NCBI RefSeq assembly: GCF_007570935.1
Contig: NZ_VLLR01000001.1
Location: forward strand, 1,054,001-1,118,000
Length of the DNA stretch: 64,000 nt
Source of the DNA: Lactobacillus sp. LL6
GTDB lineage: Bacteria > Bacillota > Bacilli > Lactobacillales > Lactobacillaceae
Direction of reading: 5' to 3'
Position numbers and translations under genes: made by a program. The notes under the pieces are model-generated. The model was given only the letters and a program-made list of their open reading frames with translations, did no database searches and was not told where the DNA came from. Below are positions 18,872 to 26,350 of this stretch, piece by piece (the first letter of the stretch is position 1; each line of letters begins with the position of its first letter).

Positions 18872-20812
18872 TTACCAAATAGTTACACGCTCATCAGGTG
18901 AAAGCCACATACCATCAGTTTCTTTGACATTGAAAACTTCATAAAATTCATCTTGACACTGGGCTGGAATATTAACTCGAGTGGGCTGTGGTGCATGAAC
19001 ATCCACGGCAATTTCTGTTTTTATTGCCTCTGGACGTTGAACTTGAGCCCAAGATTTAGCATAATTTTTGAATAATTCAGCTAAATCACCTTTCTCACTC
19101 TTGCAGGATTGAATTGCACAAGTTAACCCACCTAAGTCTGCAATATTTTCAGCAACAATCTGCTTACCATTTAACTTACCTGAACCATATTGCAAACCAT
19201 CATAAATATCAATAGCTTTTTGCGTCCGCTTTTCAAATTCCTTGAAATCTTTTTCATTCCACCAATTATTCATATTACCTTTTTCATCGAATTGCGCACC
19301 ATTATTATCAAAAGCATGTGAAATTTCATGAGCAATTGTTGCACCAATTCCACCATAGTTCTCAGCGCGAGTTTGCTTCAAACTATAAAATGGTGCTTGC
19401 AAAATTCCTGCTGGGAAAGTAATGTCATTTCTTTGAGGATCATAACAAGCATTATTCATATTTCCTGGCATTAGCCAAACACTACGATCTACTGGTTCTG
19501 TAATTTTAGCTAAATTATACTTAGCTTCAATTTTACTAATTAATGACATATTTTCATATAAACTTTTTGTCGTATCAACTCTAAGCAAATCGTAGATTTT
19601 TTCTTGCTTTTCTGGATATCCAATTTTTAAAACTAAAGACTTCAATTTAACTATAGCTTTATTTTTAGTATCTTCTGAAAGCCAAGTGTTATTTCTGATG
19701 CGGTCCTCATATACTCCAATCATGGTATGAATCATATCAGTTACATCAGTTTTAGCATCTTTACCAAAGTAAGTTTTACCATAAAAAATCCCATCAACTT
19801 CATCAAAGACACCATCAGCTAAACGATATGCGTATTTTTGAGCAGTGGGCAATTCATTAGCGCCAGTAATTGCTTGACGATAAGAAAAAGCCGCCTCTCT
19901 AAATTTCTGTGATAGCAAGTTTGCTGAACCATTAATAAATTTAATTAACATCCAGCCACGAATTTCTTCAAAGCTAGTTTCATTGAGAAACTCGTTAATG
20001 TGATCCAAATAACGTGGCTCTGTTACGATTACGTTTTTAGGAAGTACGGGTAAGATTTTCTTCAAAAAAGCTTCCATATCAAATGATTCAAATTTTGCTA
20101 AAAAGTCTTTCATAGTCATGGGATTATACATTTTTGGATAATCAGACCACTCTTCAGTTGACTTTACCACCTTAGCAAGGCGTGCATCATATTTTAATCC
20201 CAATTCAACTTCTTGTAGCGCCTCTTCTTCAGGCATCCCTGCCATAATTAATAGCTTCACTGATTGCTTTTTTAAAATACTTAATAATTTATCTGCATCA
20301 GCATCCTGATAACTACTTGTATCAGGTAAAAGAGTTCCTGGTCCTGAAAAATACAAAACATTTTTATCAGTATTTTTCATATCGGCATCAACTTCAAAGC
20401 TAATTGGTAAGGAATAAGTGAAATAGAGTTCATTTGCATCTTGATTAAATTTTGAAAAATTAGATAATTTCTTTAATCTCTTTAAGTCAGCTTGAACTGG
20501 AGATGCTCCTTCCTTACTTCTTCTATCAAAATCAAGAGCTAATTTATATAGTTGGATTGACTTTTCAAAATTGCTTAATTCTGGCAATTTATTTTTACTT
20601 GATGCAAAATCGTTAAACTCCTGAATCATTAATCTTTCAAGATTAATATCAATTTTGGCATTTGTTCCAGTTTCAGTTCTATCAGGTGGAATGACAGCTT
20701 GTTTTTGCCATTTTGAATTAACTGCTAGATATAAATTATCCTGAATTCTAGTTGCCATATCTGCCTTGGTAATATCACCAACACCGCCACGTACATTGAA
20801 ATATTTTTTCAT
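18872..20812 (-). CDS. pepO: Endopeptidase PepO (M13/neprilysin family)
   Basis: PepO is a zinc endopeptidase that cuts oligopeptides of moderate length, part of the lactobacillar peptide-degradation system that processes Opp-imported peptides. The 646-residue product has no signal peptide, so it is cytoplasmic. The zinc motif HEISHAFDNNG is near residue 490, with the third ligand in ENIADLGG near 550; NxxxFPAGILQAPFY lies before it. The C terminus ends in TIW, whereas family members commonly end in W. It lies after the yneF terminator with only about 24 bases between hairpin and ATG and no visible promoter there, so expression may depend on read-through from yneF. Confidence 0.95.
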   Translation of the reverse strand: MKKYFNVRGGVGDITKADMATRIQDNLYLAVNSKWQKQAVIPPDRTETGTNAKIDINLERLMIQEFNDFASSKNKLPELSNFEKSIQLYKLALDFDRRSKEGASPVQADLKRLKKLSNFSKFNQDANELYFTYSLPISFEVDADMKNTDKNVLYFSGPGTLLPDTSSYQDADADKLLSILKKQSVKLLIMAGMPEEEALQEVELGLKYDARLAKVVKSTEEWSDYPKMYNPMTMKDFLAKFESFDMEAFLKKILPVLPKNVIVTEPRYLDHINEFLNETSFEEIRGWMLIKFINGSANLLSQKFREAAFSYRQAITGANELPTAQKYAYRLADGVFDEVDGIFYGKTYFGKDAKTDVTDMIHTMIGVYEDRIRNNTWLSEDTKNKAIVKLKSLVLKIGYPEKQEKIYDLLRVDTTKSLYENMSLISKIEAKYNLAKITEPVDRSVWLMPGNMNNACYDPQRNDITFPAGILQAPFYSLKQTRAENYGGIGATIAHEISHAFDNNGAQFDEKGNMNNWWNEKDFKEFEKRTQKAIDIYDGLQYGSGKLNGKQIVAENIADLGGLTCAIQSCKSEKGDLAELFKNYAKSWAQVQRPEAIKTEIAVDVHAPQPTRVNIPAQCQDEFYEVFNVKETDGMWLSPDERVTIW

Positions 20813-20835
20813 GATTTCTCCTTCTCAAAACTACA

Positions 20836-20865
20836 CAAAAAGGACGAAGGTAATCCTTCGCCCTT
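20836..20865 (-). terminator. Terminator after yneF
   Basis: On the minus strand AAGGGCGAAGG-ATTA-CCTTCGTCCTT forms an 11-bp stem (one G-U pair) followed by TTT. It ends 24 bases before the pepO start. Confidence 0.8.
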
Positions 20866-20893
20866 TAAGAGTCCAATCGATATGAAAAGACTT

Positions 20894-21112
20894 TTATCTT
20901 TGTTGATGCTTCATCATGTTCATCACTTGGTTGACCTTCTTAGCTGAAGGTTTTTGACCCATTTGTGACATCATGGCAACAATCATGTCTTCACTGATTG
21001 GAGGATTATCTTGGAAATACTTTTTCATGTATGCTCTTGCACCATAAAATCCGCCAACAAGACCGATTAAAAGTGCAGCGATAATCAATACAATTGCTAA
21101 TGCTAAATTCAT
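20894..21112 (-). CDS. yneF: UPF0154 family small membrane protein (YneF-like)
   Basis: This 72-residue protein has one N-terminal transmembrane helix ([20 protein letters not shown]). A short basic cytoplasmic tail follows, with [29 protein letters not shown], the family signature. Its function is unknown. It carries a good ribosome site (GGAGG) and its own promoter at 21144-21172. In B. subtilis yneF lies in the region downstream of lexA, ynzC and tkt, so its presence near lexA and the UPF0291 gene is ancestral synteny with the intervening genes lost. Confidence 0.88.
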   Translation of the reverse strand: MNLALAIVLIIAALLIGLVGGFYGARAYMKKYFQDNPPISEDMIVAMMSQMGQKPSAKKVNQVMNMMKHQQR

Positions 21113-21143
21113 AATTAAAAATCCTCCATTAACTAATAAGGTT

Positions 21144-21172
21144 ATTGTACCTAAAATCAGTGAATTTTTAAA
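21144..21172 (-). promoter_or_regulatory. Promoter of yneF
   Basis: On the minus strand TTTAAA (21167-21172) and TACAAT (21144-21149) are separated by 17 bases, 31 bases before the yneF start. Confidence 0.65.
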
Positions 21173-21179
21173 GGTGAAA

Positions 21180-21428
21180 TTAATCTTTTCTTAGACCCTT
21201 TTTTCTTTGAGCAGCTTTTGCCTTTTCAGAAGTTACTTCTTTGCCATTTTTATCAACAATAACAGTATTTTCAAGTTGCTGCTTAAATCCGGCTCTAAAG
21301 TTTTCTAAAAACTTCTTGTGAAGTTCTTTACGTTCTTTTTCTTCTTCATCAGTTAAGCCTTCATCTTGCTTCTTGTGATAAAGTTCATTGATACGATCTG
21401 TAACTTTCTTTTCTTCATCTTTGTCCAT
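21180..21428 (-). CDS. UPF0291/DUF896 family protein (YnzC-like)
   Basis: This 82-residue, highly charged helical protein of the DUF896 family has [12 protein letters not shown]-type sequence (here [12 protein letters not shown]), [22 protein letters not shown], and a basic C terminus. Two helices are predicted from the heptad-like pattern. The family's function is unknown. In B. subtilis, ynzC is the third gene of the LexA-controlled yneA-yneB-ynzC operon, divergent from lexA; here yneA and yneB are gone and only this gene remains divergent from lexA. It shares the 151-base intergenic region with the SOS box, so DNA-damage control is plausible. The ribosome site is GAGGTG. Confidence 0.85.
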   Translation of the reverse strand: MDKDEEKKVTDRINELYHKKQDEGLTDEEEKERKELHKKFLENFRAGFKQQLENTVIVDKNGKEVTSEKAKAAQRKKGLRKD

Positions 21429-21498
21429 TTTTTACACCTCACATATAAAAATAAGTTTACACTTTTAAGTATTAGAATAAAAGACATTTTTTCTTCTG

Positions 21499-21510
21499 GA
21501 ACACTCGTTT
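21499..21510 (+). promoter_or_regulatory. LexA-binding SOS box in the lexA/ynzC intergenic region
   Basis: GAAC-ACTC-GTTT matches the Gram-positive LexA operator pattern GAACN4GTTC with one change. It overlaps the start of the lexA -35 at 21509, so LexA bound here would block its own promoter. It may also serve the divergent UPF0291 gene. Confidence 0.75.
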
Positions 21511-21537
21511 GTGAAACTATTAGTTATTTGCTACAAT
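21509..21537 (+). promoter_or_regulatory. Promoter of lexA
   Basis: TTGTGA (21509-21514) and TACAAT (21532-21537) are separated by 17 bases. The ribosome site is CGGAG about 8 bases before the ATG. Confidence 0.75.
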
Positions 21538-21579
21538 ATATAGTATATACCAAATCAATCATAAAACGGAGTAATTAAC

Positions 21580-22206
21580 ATGTTAAAAAATGATAAAAAA
21601 CAACTAGAAGTCTTGCGCTACATCTATGAATCCGTAGAACAGCATGGCTTTCCACCAACTGTTCGTGAAATCTGTTCTGCTGTAGGTCTTTCATCAACTT
21701 CAACTGTTCACGGTCACATTGCTCGATTACAAAGAAAAGGATATGTAATCAAAGATGCAACTAAACCTCGTGCCATCGAAGTAACTGATGCAGGACGCAA
21801 AGCAATGGGAATTGCTGCCAAGAAGATTCCTGTTTTAGGTGTTGTTACAGCAGGTCAACCAATTTTAGCTGTAGAAGAAAATGAACCAGAAGATTACTTC
21901 CCTCTTCCTCCCGATCTTGAAGGCTTCAAGGGAGATTTATATATGCTTACCATCAAAGGAAGCAGCATGATTAATAGTGGTATTTTTAATGGTGACCAAG
22001 TTATTGTTCGTAAACAAAATACAGCCGAAAATGGTGATATTGTAGTGGCCATGACTGATGAAAATGAAGCAACAGTTAAACGTTTTTACAAAGAAAAAGA
22101 TCACTATCGTTTGCAACCCGAAAACGATGCAATGTCTCCAATTATTTTAACGAATGTTACAATTTTGGGTAAAGTTATCGGTCTTTATCGCAACCATATT
22201 AGCTAA
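21580..22206 (+). CDS. lexA: SOS-response repressor LexA
   Basis: LexA represses DNA-damage genes and cleaves itself when RecA filaments form. The 208-residue product has an N-terminal winged-helix DNA-binding domain ([21 protein letters not shown], about 27-47). The cleavage site is Ala91-Gly92 in VTAGQP, the nucleophile is Ser129 in KGSSM and the catalytic base is Lys167 in ATVKRF. All functional residues are present. It is monocistronic, with its own promoter carrying an SOS box and a strong terminator. A UPF0291 gene is divergent, as in B. subtilis. Confidence 0.97.
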   Translation: MLKNDKKQLEVLRYIYESVEQHGFPPTVREICSAVGLSSTSTVHGHIARLQRKGYVIKDATKPRAIEVTDAGRKAMGIAAKKIPVLGVVTAGQPILAVEENEPEDYFPLPPDLEGFKGDLYMLTIKGSSMINSGIFNGDQVIVRKQNTAENGDIVVAMTDENEATVKRFYKEKDHYRLQPENDAMSPIILTNVTILGKVIGLYRNHIS

Positions 22207-22248
22207 AAAACTGGTAGAACTCTTAATTTAAAAGTTCTACCAGTTTTT
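22206..22248. terminator. Bidirectional terminator after lexA
   Basis: AAAAACTGGTAGAACT pairs perfectly with AGTTCTACCAGTTTTT (16 bp) around an 11-base loop, with T-runs on both strands. It ends lexA and the convergent SGNH-hydrolase operon. Confidence 0.88.
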
Positions 22249-22249
22249 G

Positions 22250-23035
22250 TTATTTTAGGATATTTATTATCTTATTTTCAAATTTAGGAAGCCACTTTTC
22301 TTTATAACCTGCTCTAGTTGGATGAATTTCATCCGCCATATAAAGCTTATCCTGATTTTTAAAATTAGGATCATTATATAAATCCAAGATTTGAATATCA
22401 TATTTTTCCACTAATTCATGACTTCTTTTAACCATTTGTGAATATAAAGAATTTTCAAAATAGGGATTAGTATAAATCAAAATTGGACAATGCCAAACTT
22501 TCTGTGCTTTTGAAATAATATATTCTAATGCACCTGTAATAGTTTGTGTATCAAAATCATCATTTGTACTAATTTTCCCTATTTCTTTATTTTTTAATGC
22601 ATCATTAGTTGAAAGCTGTAAAACCAACATTTCAGGAGTCTCTAAATGAAGGTTTTCCTTAAATCTAGCTACGTATGAATCTCCTGAATAATTAACATCT
22701 TGTTCTACTAGAGTAGTTCCATTCTCTGCATCCTTAATAGCTTCAACACCGTCTTTTTTCCAAAGAAAATCAACAAATGACTCCCCAAGTGCACCAAAGC
22801 CAAAAGTAACTGATGATCCCAGAAAAAGGATTCGTTTGCCTATAAGAGGAGAACTAACATTTAAAGCTTGTGAGTTTAAACTAAATTGTTTGCTATTTCC
22901 AGGCAAATATGAAAACTTAGTATAAATCCGCTGATTTAAGGGATGTAAATCTAAATCCTGTCTTAATTCTGCTAAGGCAATATCAGACAAGTCATTATTT
23001 TGCCTAATTGGAATTAAAAATGTTTCATTACTCAT
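22250..23035 (-). CDS. SGNH/GDSL-type hydrolase
   Basis: This 261-residue protein of the SGNH esterase fold has block I FLGSSVTFGFG with nucleophile Ser75, a block II Gly in NYSGDSY, block III QLSTND (Asn), and block V DEIHPTRAGY with the catalytic Asp and His. All four invariant residues are therefore present, although GDS is replaced by GSS. The first 65 residues form an extra N-terminal region of unknown role. No signal peptide is present, so it should be cytoplasmic. The substrate cannot be inferred; acyl esters or acetylated sugars are the usual candidates. It is the last gene of a three-gene Nudix-UDG-SGNH operon, starting 3 bases after the glycosylase. Confidence 0.8.
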   Translation of the reverse strand: MSNETFLIPIRQNNDLSDIALAELRQDLDLHPLNQRIYTKFSYLPGNSKQFSLNSQALNVSSPLIGKRILFLGSSVTFGFGALGESFVDFLWKKDGVEAIKDAENGTTLVEQDVNYSGDSYVARFKENLHLETPEMLVLQLSTNDALKNKEIGKISTNDDFDTQTITGALEYIISKAQKVWHCPILIYTNPYFENSLYSQMVKRSHELVEKYDIQILDLYNDPNFKNQDKLYMADEIHPTRAGYKEKWLPKFENKIINILK

Positions 23036-23038
23036 TAT

Positions 23039-23680
23039 TTATTCCTCCAAATACGGTTTAATTACCTGCCAATCTTTTTCAATATCTGTAATTAATTTTC
23101 TATTATAAAAAATAGCTGCAGGATGATATTGCGGAAAAATTGTGTAAAGCTCCTTAGACCAAATATAGCCGTCTTTTTTATCATTTAATTTAAGAATAGG
23201 GGTATTTTCAATCACTGTTCCATGTTCTTGAGAAATTTTATGACCTCGTCCTAATAACCTCTCTAGACCAACATTGCCTACTGTAACAATTAACTTAGGT
23301 TGTACTTGGGTAACTTCATAGTCAAAAAATGGCGCATGAGCTAATATTTCTTTTTTGGTTGGTTTTCGATTAGGATATTTTATAACTTTTTTATTTTCGC
23401 GCTTGCTAAAAACTTCCTTAATTCCGTATGGACGACTTCTAACAGCAGAAGTAATATACACTTCTTCTCGTGTTAATCCAATTAATGCCAAAGATTTTAT
23501 TAGTTCCTTACCGGAATCACCTGAAAAAGGTTTATGTGTAATAAGTTCATTTTTTCCTGGAGCTTCCCCTACAATCATTAATTTAGGATGAATTGGTCCA
23601 TCTCCCTCATTCAAACCTTCTAGCCGCATCCCTTTTGAACGACTCATTACCTCATCAACTAATTCTTTAGGATACTTCAA
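23039..23680 (-). CDS. Uracil-DNA glycosylase superfamily protein (family-4-like, no Fe-S cysteines)
   Basis: The motif pattern is that of family 4 uracil-DNA glycosylases: motif A GEAPGKNE near residue 38-45, followed by PFSGDSGKEL, and motif B YHPAAIFYN near the C terminus. Family 4 enzymes carry four cysteines holding a [4Fe-4S] cluster; this protein contains no cysteine at all, so it must be a cluster-less variant. Glycosylase activity is likely but unproven. I prefer TTG at 23678-23680, which has AGGTG 6 bases upstream; a GTG at 23687-23689 directly after the Nudix stop is the alternative (216 residues). The neighbours are a Nudix hydrolase before and an SGNH hydrolase after, in one operon. 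Confidence 0.8.
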   Translation of the reverse strand: MKYPKELVDEVMSRSKGMRLEGLNEGDGPIHPKLMIVGEAPGKNELITHKPFSGDSGKELIKSLALIGLTREEVYITSAVRSRPYGIKEVFSKRENKKVIKYPNRKPTKKEILAHAPFFDYEVTQVQPKLIVTVGNVGLERLLGRGHKISQEHGTVIENTPILKLNDKKDGYIWSKELYTIFPQYHPAAIFYNRKLITDIEKDWQVIKPYLEE

Positions 23681-23689
23681 ATCAAACAC

Positions 23690-24106
23690 CTAATCTTTCA
23701 ACTGAATATATGCTTCTGCTTCCTGCAAAATATCATACAAACCCGGGCGTTTTAAATAGACTTTAGCATCTGGAAGAGTGACCCAAGCCGAATTTAGGAT
23801 TTCTTCTTTTTGATCAACTACTTTTTGACCAGGTACATACTCACTTATAAAAAACGTAACTGTCTTTATAGTATGTTCTTCAGTTTCATATGTCGTACTT
23901 TTTTCAAATCGAAAGTCAAATTTAGGATGGAGTCCCACTTCTTCAGCAACTTCGCGTTTTGCTGTCTCTTGCTTTGTTTCGCCTGGTGCTAAATGTCCCT
24001 TTGGAAATCCCCATGTATGATGAACCACACTTTGGACTAATAAATATTTGAGATCTCCGCCTTCTCTTCTATAAATAATGCTACCAGCTGAATGTTCATG
24101 AATCAT
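23690..24106 (-). CDS. Nudix hydrolase (MutT/Ap4A-hydrolase-like)
   Basis: This 138-residue protein has a complete Nudix box at residues 37-59 (GHLAPGET...REVAEEVGL, matching GX5EX7REUXEEXGU). The preceding WGFPKGH context is typical of asymmetric dinucleoside tetraphosphate hydrolases or nucleotide sanitation enzymes; the exact substrate is unknown. The start is ATG at 24104-24106 with GGGGG upstream. The open frame extends much further, through the rplS terminator and into rplS, and that extension is spurious. It heads an operon with a uracil-DNA glycosylase, which suggests a housekeeping role in nucleotide or DNA hygiene. Confidence 0.88.
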   Translation of the reverse strand: MIHEHSAGSIIYRREGGDLKYLLVQSVVHHTWGFPKGHLAPGETKQETAKREVAEEVGLHPKFDFRFEKSTTYETEEHTIKTVTFFISEYVPGQKVVDQKEEILNSAWVTLPDAKVYLKRPGLYDILQEAEAYIQLKD

Positions 24107-24128
24107 AATAATAACCCCCTTTTTATTA

Positions 24129-24134
24129 ATTATA
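24129..24134 (-). promoter_or_regulatory. -10 element of the Nudix-UDG-SGNH operon
   Basis: A perfect TATAAT on the minus strand lies between the rplS terminator and the Nudix start. The -35 at 17 bases (TACAAT) is poor. Confidence 0.45.
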
Positions 24135-24166
24135 CAAAAAATAAAGTGTATATTGTATTTAAATGC

Positions 24167-24203
24167 AAAAAAAGAACCAATTCCTAAGAACTGGTTCTTT
24201 TTT
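24167..24203 (-). terminator. Rho-independent terminator of rplS
   Basis: On the minus strand AAAAAAGAACCAGTTC-TTAG-GAATTGGTTCTTTTTT forms a long stem (one G-U pair) with T-runs on both strands, 18 bases after the rplS stop. Confidence 0.88.
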
Positions 24204-24221
24204 GTATGCATTCGCGTTAAA

Positions 24222-24569
24222 TTAACGACGTGCTTCAGCAATTCTAGCTGACTTACCGTGACGATCACGTAAGTAGTAAAGCTTAGCACGACGTACACGA
24301 CCATGACGTACAACTTCAAGCTTAGCAACACGTGGGTCGTTAACTGGGAAGGTACGTTCAACACCAACACCTGAAGCAATCTTACGAACAGTGTAAGTTG
24401 CGCCGATGCCAGCACCCTTCTTCTTAATTACAACGCCTTCAAAAATTTGAATACGTTCGTGACTACCTTCAACAACACGTACGTGTACACGAACAGTGTC
24501 ACCTGCGCGGAAAGCAGGAATATCGTCACGTAATTGTTCTTTAGTTAATTCTGCAATTAATGGATCCAT
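24222..24569 (-). CDS. rplS: 50S ribosomal protein L19
   Basis: L19 sits at the 30S-50S interface. The 115-residue product shows the family motifs [17 protein letters not shown] near the N terminus, then [16 protein letters not shown], and the basic C-terminal [18 protein letters not shown]. The ATG at 24567-24569 follows AAGGAG; 27 upstream in-frame codons lie within the leader and are not used. It has its own extended promoter at 24662-24690 and a structured leader, so it can be regulated separately from trmD-rimM upstream. Confidence 0.97.
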   Translation of the reverse strand: MDPLIAELTKEQLRDDIPAFRAGDTVRVHVRVVEGSHERIQIFEGVVIKKKGAGIGATYTVRKIASGVGVERTFPVNDPRVAKLEVVRHGRVRRAKLYYLRDRHGKSARIAEARR

Positions 24570-24585
24570 TATAATTTCTCCTTCT

Positions 24586-24655
24586 ACGGTATTCTTATCA
24601 CGCTTTGCGTCCAGCGGAATACCCATAACTTTATTACTTGGTCTAAACAACCACT
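24586..24655 (-). promoter_or_regulatory. L19 leader-like structured RNA
   Basis: The rplS leader can fold as two elements. One is a stem GGTATTC/GAATACC (24617-24623 with 24589-24595) enclosing a small ACGC-AAA-GCGT hairpin (24600-24610). The other is an upstream TGGT...ACCA stem (24639-24653). Position and size fit the L19 leader described upstream of rplS in Bacillota, thought to bind L19; I have not aligned it to that model. Confidence 0.6.
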
Positions 24656-24661
24656 TCTACG

Positions 24662-24690
24662 ATTCTAGCAAAATTTTACCACAAGTTCAA
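24662..24690 (-). promoter_or_regulatory. Promoter of rplS
   Basis: On the minus strand TTGAAC (24685-24690), a 17-base spacer and TAGAAT (24662-24667), with a TG extension just before the -10. It lies immediately after the trmD stop. Confidence 0.75.
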
Positions 24691-24698
24691 GTTTAAAT

Positions 24699-25406
24699 TT
24701 ATTCAAATTCTTTCAGCCACTGCTGTTCTTCTTTAGTTAATTGGCGATTTTCTAGCATATCTGGTCGATGCAAGTAAGTAGCTCTTAACGCTTCTTTATG
24801 TCGCCATTCAGCAATTTTTTGATGATTTCCGCTAGTTAATACTTCAGGAACCTTTTGTCCTTCAAAATCAGCCGGTCTGGTATATTGTGGATATTCTAAT
24901 AATCCATGAGAAAAACTTTCCTCCACAGCAGAAGCACTATTTCCTAAAATTCCTGGTAAAAGTCTTACTGTCGCATCAATCATGCTCATTGTAGGTAATT
25001 CTCCACCGGTTAAAACATAATCTCCAATTGAAACAGTTTCATCAGCTAAATCGTATACTCGTTGATCAAAGCCTTCATAGTGTCCGCAAATAAAAGTTAA
25101 TTCTTCTTCTTTTGCCCAATCTTGAGCCATTTTTTCATTAAAAGTTTTGCCTTGAGGAGCAGTAATAATCACTTTCCCTTTAGAGGGTAAAGAATCAAGT
25201 GCCTTTTTAATTGGCATAATCTGAAGAACCATTCCAGCTCCTCCACCATAAGGAGTATCATCTACATGATGATGAATATCGGTAGTGAAATCACGGAAAT
25301 TAACTAAATTGAGATCCCACTTTCCATCCTCTAATCCTCTTCCTAACATTGAGACTTGAAGCGGAGTAAACATATCGGGAAAAAGTGTCAAAACATTAAC
25401 TTTCAT
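24699..25406 (-). CDS. trmD: tRNA (guanine37-N1)-methyltransferase
   Basis: TrmD methylates G37 next to the anticodon of tRNAs reading CNN codons and prevents +1 frameshifting. The 235-residue product is a SPOUT-class trefoil-knot enzyme. It has [13 protein letters not shown] at the N terminus, GGGAGMVL near 60, GHYEGFDQRV near 112 and the knot segment SIGDYVLTGGELP near 130. The start codon overlaps the rimM stop (TAATG), giving translational coupling. The order rpsP-rimM-trmD-rplS is the common bacterial one, although here B. subtilis-type ylqC and ylqD are missing. Confidence 0.97.
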   Translation of the reverse strand: MKVNVLTLFPDMFTPLQVSMLGRGLEDGKWDLNLVNFRDFTTDIHHHVDDTPYGGGAGMVLQIMPIKKALDSLPSKGKVIITAPQGKTFNEKMAQDWAKEEELTFICGHYEGFDQRVYDLADETVSIGDYVLTGGELPTMSMIDATVRLLPGILGNSASAVEESFSHGLLEYPQYTRPADFEGQKVPEVLTSGNHQKIAEWRHKEALRATYLHRPDMLENRQLTKEEQQWLKEFE

Positions 25407-25912
25407 TAACGCAATCCCTCCATTAGTTCAACATAGATTTTTTTATTTTCAACATCTACATTCTTAACTACATCAGAAATATATGGAATGAGAAAACTTG
25501 TCCCATCATCTTCAGTTACTTCCCAAACATCATTTGCACCAGGGGCTTGAATATCGGTAATTTTTCCGATTCTTTCGCCAGTTGTTTCATCAATTACGTC
25601 TGAGTTCAAAATATCACGGTAATAATATACCCCTTCAGGTAATTCTTGTTGATTTTCCTCACTCACAACTAAAGTTTTACCACGAAGCTTTTCAGCTTGA
25701 TCAATGTCAGTAACTTCTTCAAACTGCACTAACCAAAACTGTTTAAATGGACGACTACTTTTAACAGTCAAAGTACGCTCTGTATCATTTTTTAAGGATA
25801 AAATGGAACCCGGAGCAAAACGTTCTTCAGGAAAATCAGTTATTAAGCTAACTTTTACTTCCCCATTTAAACCATGGGTAGTTAAAATTTTTGCTACATC
25901 ATAAAATTGCAT
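25406..25912 (-). CDS. rimM: 16S rRNA processing protein RimM
   Basis: RimM binds S19 and helps 30S head maturation. The 168-residue product has the N-terminal RimM domain ([18 protein letters not shown], to about 85) and a C-terminal PRC barrel ([27 protein letters not shown]). The ATG at 25910-25912 has AAGGAG upstream; the nine extra in-frame codons before it are ignored. It is separated from rpsP by a strong terminator, yet the 28 bases between that hairpin and this gene show no promoter, so rimM-trmD expression may rely on read-through. Confidence 0.96.
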   Translation of the reverse strand: MQFYDVAKILTTHGLNGEVKVSLITDFPEERFAPGSILSLKNDTERTLTVKSSRPFKQFWLVQFEEVTDIDQAEKLRGKTLVVSEENQQELPEGVYYYRDILNSDVIDETTGERIGKITDIQAPGANDVWEVTEDDGTSFLIPYISDVVKNVDVENKKIYVELMEGLR

Positions 25913-25940
25913 TTTAATCTCCTTGCAAAATCTAATCAAG

Positions 25941-25974
25941 AAAAAAAGTTTGAAGCAACTGCTCCAAACTTTTC
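25941..25974 (-). terminator. Terminator between rpsP and rimM
   Basis: On the minus strand AAAGTTTG-GAGC...GCTT-CAAACTTT is followed by TTTTTTT. It lies inside an otherwise co-directional ribosomal cluster, so it probably tunes rpsP against rimM-trmD output. Confidence 0.8.
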
Positions 25975-25984
25975 AAAGTAATAA

Positions 25985-26257
25985 TTACTTATTGTATTTT
26001 GCATCGTGCAACTTCTTCATGATACCTGCGTTTGAAAGAAGTGATCTTACAGTATCTGAAGGTTGTGCACCCTTTTGAAGCCATTCAAAAATCTTGTCTT
26101 CTTCAAGCTTCAATTGCTTTGGGTTTGAAACTGGGTTGTAGTAGCCAACTTCTTCGATGAAGCGACCGTCACGTGGCATACGTGAGTCTGCAACAACGAT
26201 TCTGTAGAATGGCTTTCTCTTGGCACCCATACGGTGCATACGAATTTTAACTGACAT
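25985..26257 (-). CDS. rpsP: 30S ribosomal protein S16
   Basis: S16 is an assembly protein of the small subunit. The 90-residue product begins [30 protein letters not shown] and continues with the family motifs [10 protein letters not shown] and [14 protein letters not shown]-like sequence (here [15 protein letters not shown]). Its length is normal. It has AGGAGG before the ATG and its own strong extended promoter at 26291-26319, so it is not wholly dependent on ffh. A terminator follows. ylqC (khpA), which follows rpsP in B. subtilis, is not here. Confidence 0.97.
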   Translation of the reverse strand: MSVKIRMHRMGAKRKPFYRIVVADSRMPRDGRFIEEVGYYNPVSNPKQLKLEEDKIFEWLQKGAQPSDTVRSLLSNAGIMKKLHDAKYNK

Positions 26258-26290
26258 AAATTAATTTCCTCCTAAAACTTAACGATTAAT

Positions 26291-26319
26291 AATATACCAC
26301 CAAAAGTAAAAGGTGTAAA
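26291..26319 (-). promoter_or_regulatory. Promoter of rpsP
   Basis: On the minus strand TTTACA (26314-26319), a 17-base spacer ending TGG and TATATT (26291-26296): an extended -10 promoter in the ffh-rpsP gap. Confidence 0.75.
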
Positions 26320-26350
26320 GGCTTTTTACTTAACAGATTAAAAAATTTCT

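Noticed and set aside
18872-20812. Secreted form of PepO
   Set aside because: The N terminus MKKYFNVRGG has no hydrophobic signal core.
24107-24415. Long N-terminal extension of the Nudix frame
   Set aside because: It runs through the rplS terminator and into rplS itself, has no ribosome site, and the Nudix family begins at the internal ATG.
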